A stretch of DNA of 64,000 bases from Halogeometricum rufum. Its GTDB lineage: Archaea; Halobacteriota; Halobacteria; Halobacteriales; Haloferacaceae. The DNA lies in assembly GCF_900112175.1 (NCBI RefSeq), contig NZ_FOYT01000001.1, positions 62,001-126,000 on the forward strand. Reading direction: 5' to 3'. This document shows, in pieces, positions 61,773 through 64,000 of the stretch; position 1 is the stretch's first letter, and the number at the start of each line of letters is the position of its first letter. The translations under genes and the position numbers were made by a program. The notes beneath the pieces are model-generated. The model saw only the letters and a list, made by a program, of their open reading frames with translations. It had not been told where the DNA came from and ran no database searches.

Positions 61773-63242
61773 ATGGCATCGTCCCTCCAGCGTCGCGCCC
61801 ACGACGCCCTGATGTGGTTCCCCGCGCTGTTGGCCCGCCTCGGCCTGGTGGACCGCGAGAAGGGGTCGCGGGCGTTCGACCTCGCGGTTCCGGTGATGGT
61901 CACCGGCGGGATGCGGACGCTGCTCCGCATCGCCGACTTCCTGATGGTGAGCCTCGCACTCGGCGAGGCGGCGGTGGCGGGACTCGAACTCGGCTTTCAG
62001 TACTACTTCATCCCGTTCGGACTCGCCCTCGCGCTGACCAGCGGTACCATCAGCGTCGTCTCGCGGGTCGTCGGCGCGGGCAACTACGACGCCGCGGACT
62101 TCGCGGTGAAGCAGTCGCTGTGGCTCTCGATTCTCCTCTCCGTTCCCATCACCGCCGCCGGGTGGGTGTACGCGACGCCGCTCATCGACCTCCTGACGAA
62201 CGACCCGGCGGCCATCGAACTCGGGAGCGCGTACCTCCGAATCGTGATGTTGTCGGTGACGTTCCGCTTCTGGAGTATGATCGCCGCCCGCGCTCTCGCG
62301 GGCGTCGGCGACACCCGGACGCCGATGTACGTCCGCCTGCTGACGCTCCCGACGAACGTCGCGCTGAACGCCGTCCTCATCTTCGGCCTGTTCGGCGCGC
62401 CGGCACTCGGTGTCGAAGGCGCGGCGTGGGGCACCGTCGCCGCCAACACGCTCGCGGCGGTCATCTTCTTCGGACTGCTCGCCTCCGGGCGGTGGGACGT
62501 GCGACTCCGCCTCGGCGGCAAGCAGTGGGACTGGGGCGTCGTGGCAGAAATCGTCCGCGTCGGTCTCCCCCTCGCCGGGACGCGGCTCTCCCGGACGTTC
62601 GGTCGGTTCCCGTTTCTGTTCGTCCTCGGCGTCCTCGGCACCGACGTCGTCGCCGCGTACGCCATCGGTCGGCGCGTGATGCTGCTGGCGCTCATGCCGG
62701 CGTGGGGCTACTCCACGGCCGCCTCGACGCTCGTCGGACAGGCGGTCGGCGGCGGCGACGACGCCGAGGCGACGGAGTACGGCTGGCAGACGCTCCGCAT
62801 CGCCCTCGTGACGCAACTGCTCATCGCGGCGGTCATCTTCCTCGCCGCCGAGCCACTGGCGCAGGTGTTCGGCGCGGGTAACGTCGCTCTCACGACGACG
62901 TTCATCCGCGTGTTCGGCCTCGGCGTGGCCGGGTTCAGCGTCTCGCGAACGATGCGCGGTGCCCTCCGCGGCGCGGGCGACACCCGCTGGCCGTTCTACG
63001 GCGGTCTGCTCGGGACGTACGTCGTCCGTCTCCCCGTCGCCTTCGCCGCACTCCCCGTCGGGTTCGCCGTCTCGGCGTTCGGCGTCACCGTCGCCCCCGG
63101 ACTCGGGTGGGCGCTCCCGGCCGTCTACGCGGCCATCCTCGCCGACATGTACGCCCGCGCCGTCGTCAACGGGGCGCGGTACTACAGCGGCGAGTGGCTT
63201 CGCGTCGCCCGGGAGTCGAACGTCGGCTCTGCGGCCGACTGA
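61773..63242 (+). CDS. MATE-family multidrug exporter
   Basis: A 489-residue carrier with twelve helices in two homologous halves. ALGEAAVAGLELGFQYYFIP in the first half and AYAIGRRVMLLALMPAWGYS in the second are the matching central blocks, and ALAGVGDTRTPMYV and ALRGAGDTRWPFYG repeat the same inter-helix loop. It would export cationic compounds using Na+ or H+. The first 40 residues are a hydrophilic extension (DALMWFPALLARLGLVDREK). It follows oapC by 290 bases; a MATE gene next to oapC is, from memory, also seen in Haloferax. Confidence 0.92.
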   Translation: MASSLQRRAHDALMWFPALLARLGLVDREKGSRAFDLAVPVMVTGGMRTLLRIADFLMVSLALGEAAVAGLELGFQYYFIPFGLALALTSGTISVVSRVVGAGNYDAADFAVKQSLWLSILLSVPITAAGWVYATPLIDLLTNDPAAIELGSAYLRIVMLSVTFRFWSMIAARALAGVGDTRTPMYVRLLTLPTNVALNAVLIFGLFGAPALGVEGAAWGTVAANTLAAVIFFGLLASGRWDVRLRLGGKQWDWGVVAEIVRVGLPLAGTRLSRTFGRFPFLFVLGVLGTDVVAAYAIGRRVMLLALMPAWGYSTAASTLVGQAVGGGDDAEATEYGWQTLRIALVTQLLIAAVIFLAAEPLAQVFGAGNVALTTTFIRVFGLGVAGFSVSRTMRGALRGAGDTRWPFYGGLLGTYVVRLPVAFAALPVGFAVSAFGVTVAPGLGWALPAVYAAILADMYARAVVNGARYYSGEWLRVARESNVGSAAD

Positions 63243-63332
63243 GCGACGCCCCGACGGACCGGACCGACGCGGCCAACCGACCGCCGGTTCCGGCGTCGAC
63301 TCTCCGCGTTCGGGCCGTCTGCGCCCCGCGAA

Positions 63333-63352
63333 CCCCTCCGTTTCCACTCGAA
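63333..63352 (-). repeat. single Orc1-box-like sequence after the MATE gene
   Basis: CCCCTCCGTTTCCACTCGAA, one base different from the copy at 61643 (T to C at position 6). The two copies flank the MATE gene in the same orientation. It lies in the 207-base spacer before the small membrane gene at 63450. Confidence 0.45.
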
Positions 63353-63419
63353 CCCGAAGTGAACTCGAATGCGAGTGATGTCCTCGCCGGTCGGGACGAC
63401 GGTGGCCGATATTGAAGCC

Positions 63420-63425
63420 TTTAAG
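63420..63425 (+). promoter_or_regulatory. TATA box of the 29-residue membrane peptide gene
   Basis: TTTAAG is centred about 28 bases before ATG 63450, the leaderless distance. It is good support for the very short gene downstream. Confidence 0.55.
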
Positions 63426-63449
63426 CGCCAGCACTCTCTGCGTGACAGT

Positions 63450-63539
63450 ATGAGCCAAGCGACGAAGATCGTCATCGGAACCGTCGGTGTCGCCGCGTTT
63501 CTCGCTATCGCACTCCTCGCCGTCCTCGCGTTCGGGTAG
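63450..63539 (+). CDS. 29-residue single-helix membrane peptide
   Basis: The frame starts at ATG 63450 and ends at TAG 63537: MSQATKIVIG, then TVGVAAFLAIALLAVLAFG. One hydrophobic helix fills nearly the whole peptide after a short polar start with one lysine. The TATA box at the right distance supports expression. It could be a regulatory subunit of a membrane complex. It would be missed by most gene finders because of its length. Confidence 0.55.
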   Translation: MSQATKIVIGTVGVAAFLAIALLAVLAFG

Positions 63540-63628
63540 GCGGACGCGAACCGGTAGGCGGACGCGAACCGGTAGGCGGACGCGAACTGGTCGGCGGACG
63601 CGAACTGACCAGCGAACGCGAACGCACC
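63539..63628. repeat. 18-base tandem repeat, five copies
   Basis: GGCGGACGCGAACCGGTA units start at 63539, 63557, 63575, 63593 and 63611. The first two are exact; the later three drift at the last bases (CTGGTC, CTGACC, CGCACC). The array starts directly at the stop codon of the membrane peptide gene and ends 30 bases before the next gene. There are no spacers, so it is not a CRISPR array. Confidence 0.85.
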
Positions 63629-63640
63629 GCTGAAGGTGGC

Positions 63641-63654
63641 GCGGTTCGAACCGC
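63641..63654. promoter_or_regulatory. 14-base palindrome before the last gene
   Basis: GCGGTTCGAACCGC is a perfect palindrome ending four bases before ATG 63659. It contains GTTCGAAC, the same core as the elements at 2924 and 3762. If the gene is leaderless the palindrome covers its transcription start, a good operator position. Confidence 0.45.
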
Positions 63655-63658
63655 GTCC

Positions 63659-64000
63659 ATGTTCGAATCCCGTGACCTCGCAGACGACGTCGCCGCCGTC
63701 CGCGACGAACACGCCCCGGACGCCCTCGTCCTCTCGGCGGCGGCGGACTTCGAGACCATCCCGCCCGCCGCGGCGGAGGACCTGGGTCTCCTCGTCGATT
63801 CGCTCGACCCGGCGACGTATCCGGCCGACTGGCTCCCGGACGACGCGCCCGCACTCCTCGTCCGCTATGCGGGCGGCGACTTCACCATCGGGATGCCGGG
63901 CGACGGTACCGTCGTCTGGACGCGACAGACCGTCCCGCCGTGCGTCGTCGCGAAGAAACGCGCGGAGGGGACGCCGACGGACTTTCTGGACTTCCTGTTC
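63659..64000 (+). CDS. partial conserved-looking protein at the right edge
   Basis: An ATG at 63659 opens a frame still open after 114 codons at the window end. It starts MFESRDLADDVAAVREHAPD and continues with ADFETIPPAAAEDLGLLVDS, PADWLPDDAPALLVRYAGGD and WTRQTVPPCVVAKKR. The alternating helix and strand pattern and acidic codons show a real soluble protein. I have a faint memory of similar haloarchaeal proteins without function. The C-terminus is missing. Confidence 0.75.
   Translation, partial: MFESRDLADDVAAVRDEHAPDALVLSAAADFETIPPAAAEDLGLLVDSLDPATYPADWLPDDAPALLVRYAGGDFTIGMPGDGTVVWTRQTVPPCVVAKKRAEGTPTDFLDFLF

Noticed and set aside
63539-63628. CRISPR array
   Set aside because: Repeats are 18 bases with no unique spacers and no cas genes; it is a simple tandem repeat.

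Overview
The window is chromosomal DNA from a halophilic archaeon of the class Halobacteria. The support is a very GC-rich sequence, strongly acidic proteins, many leaderless genes with a TATA-like box about 25-28 bases before the start codon, and marker genes of this group: Hef, Hel308, Cgi121, PurO, the halophilic 2Fe-2S ferredoxin, a Bat-type regulator, and an orc1 locus with Orc1 recognition boxes. From memory, the order sec11-orc1-oapA-oapB-oapC-MATE resembles the main origin region of Haloferax-like genomes. I cannot name the genus.

Layout. 0-1.3 kb: an SDR oxidoreductase and a tiny membrane protein. 1.4-7.1 kb: a surface-protein locus with a winged-helix regulator, three secreted proteins sharing an Arg...Asp-x-Ser-Ala-Tyr motif, a SipW-like signal peptidase and a DUF5305-type membrane protein. 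An AT-rich segment (about 3945-4665) replaces most of one surface protein. 7.1-14.5 kb: hisA, glmM, a GNAT enzyme, a coiled-coil protein, hisI, a prepilin peptidase and several mini-proteins. 14.6-19.0 kb: a large PAS/GAF/Bat regulator, ferredoxin and a PiT phosphate transporter. 19.0-23.7 kb: a methionine/sulfur cluster with two metY-like genes around metX. 23.8-33.0 kb: a HEAT-repeat protein, NAD-dependent DNA ligase, an ABC exporter pair and uvrC. 33-37.9 kb: a gene remnant, a Tat lipoprotein, malate dehydrogenase and a universal stress protein.

38-64 kb is rich in genome-maintenance genes: hef, hel308, cgi121, tRNA-Gln, purO, tnaA, lysC, the small subunit of DNA polymerase D, a second signal peptidase, orc1, a candidate replication origin (57938-59112), the oap genes and a MATE exporter. 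The origin has two near-perfect inverted Orc1 boxes around an AT-rich segment. Further box-like copies lie 2.9-14.5 kb away: a direct pair near 44.2 kb, an inverted pair inside the polymerase D small-subunit gene, and single copies at 61.6 and 63.3 kb.

How the genes connect. Hef (two PCNA-box-like motifs), Hel308 (a C-terminal one), DNA ligase, UvrC, polymerase D subunit and Orc1 cover replication initiation, fork repair and ligation. Aspartate kinase, MetX and MetY belong to the aspartate-to-methionine route. HisA and HisI are histidine steps. The two signal peptidases look specialised: one sits in the surface-fibre-like locus, the other beside orc1. No insertion sequence, CRISPR array or provirus was recognised.
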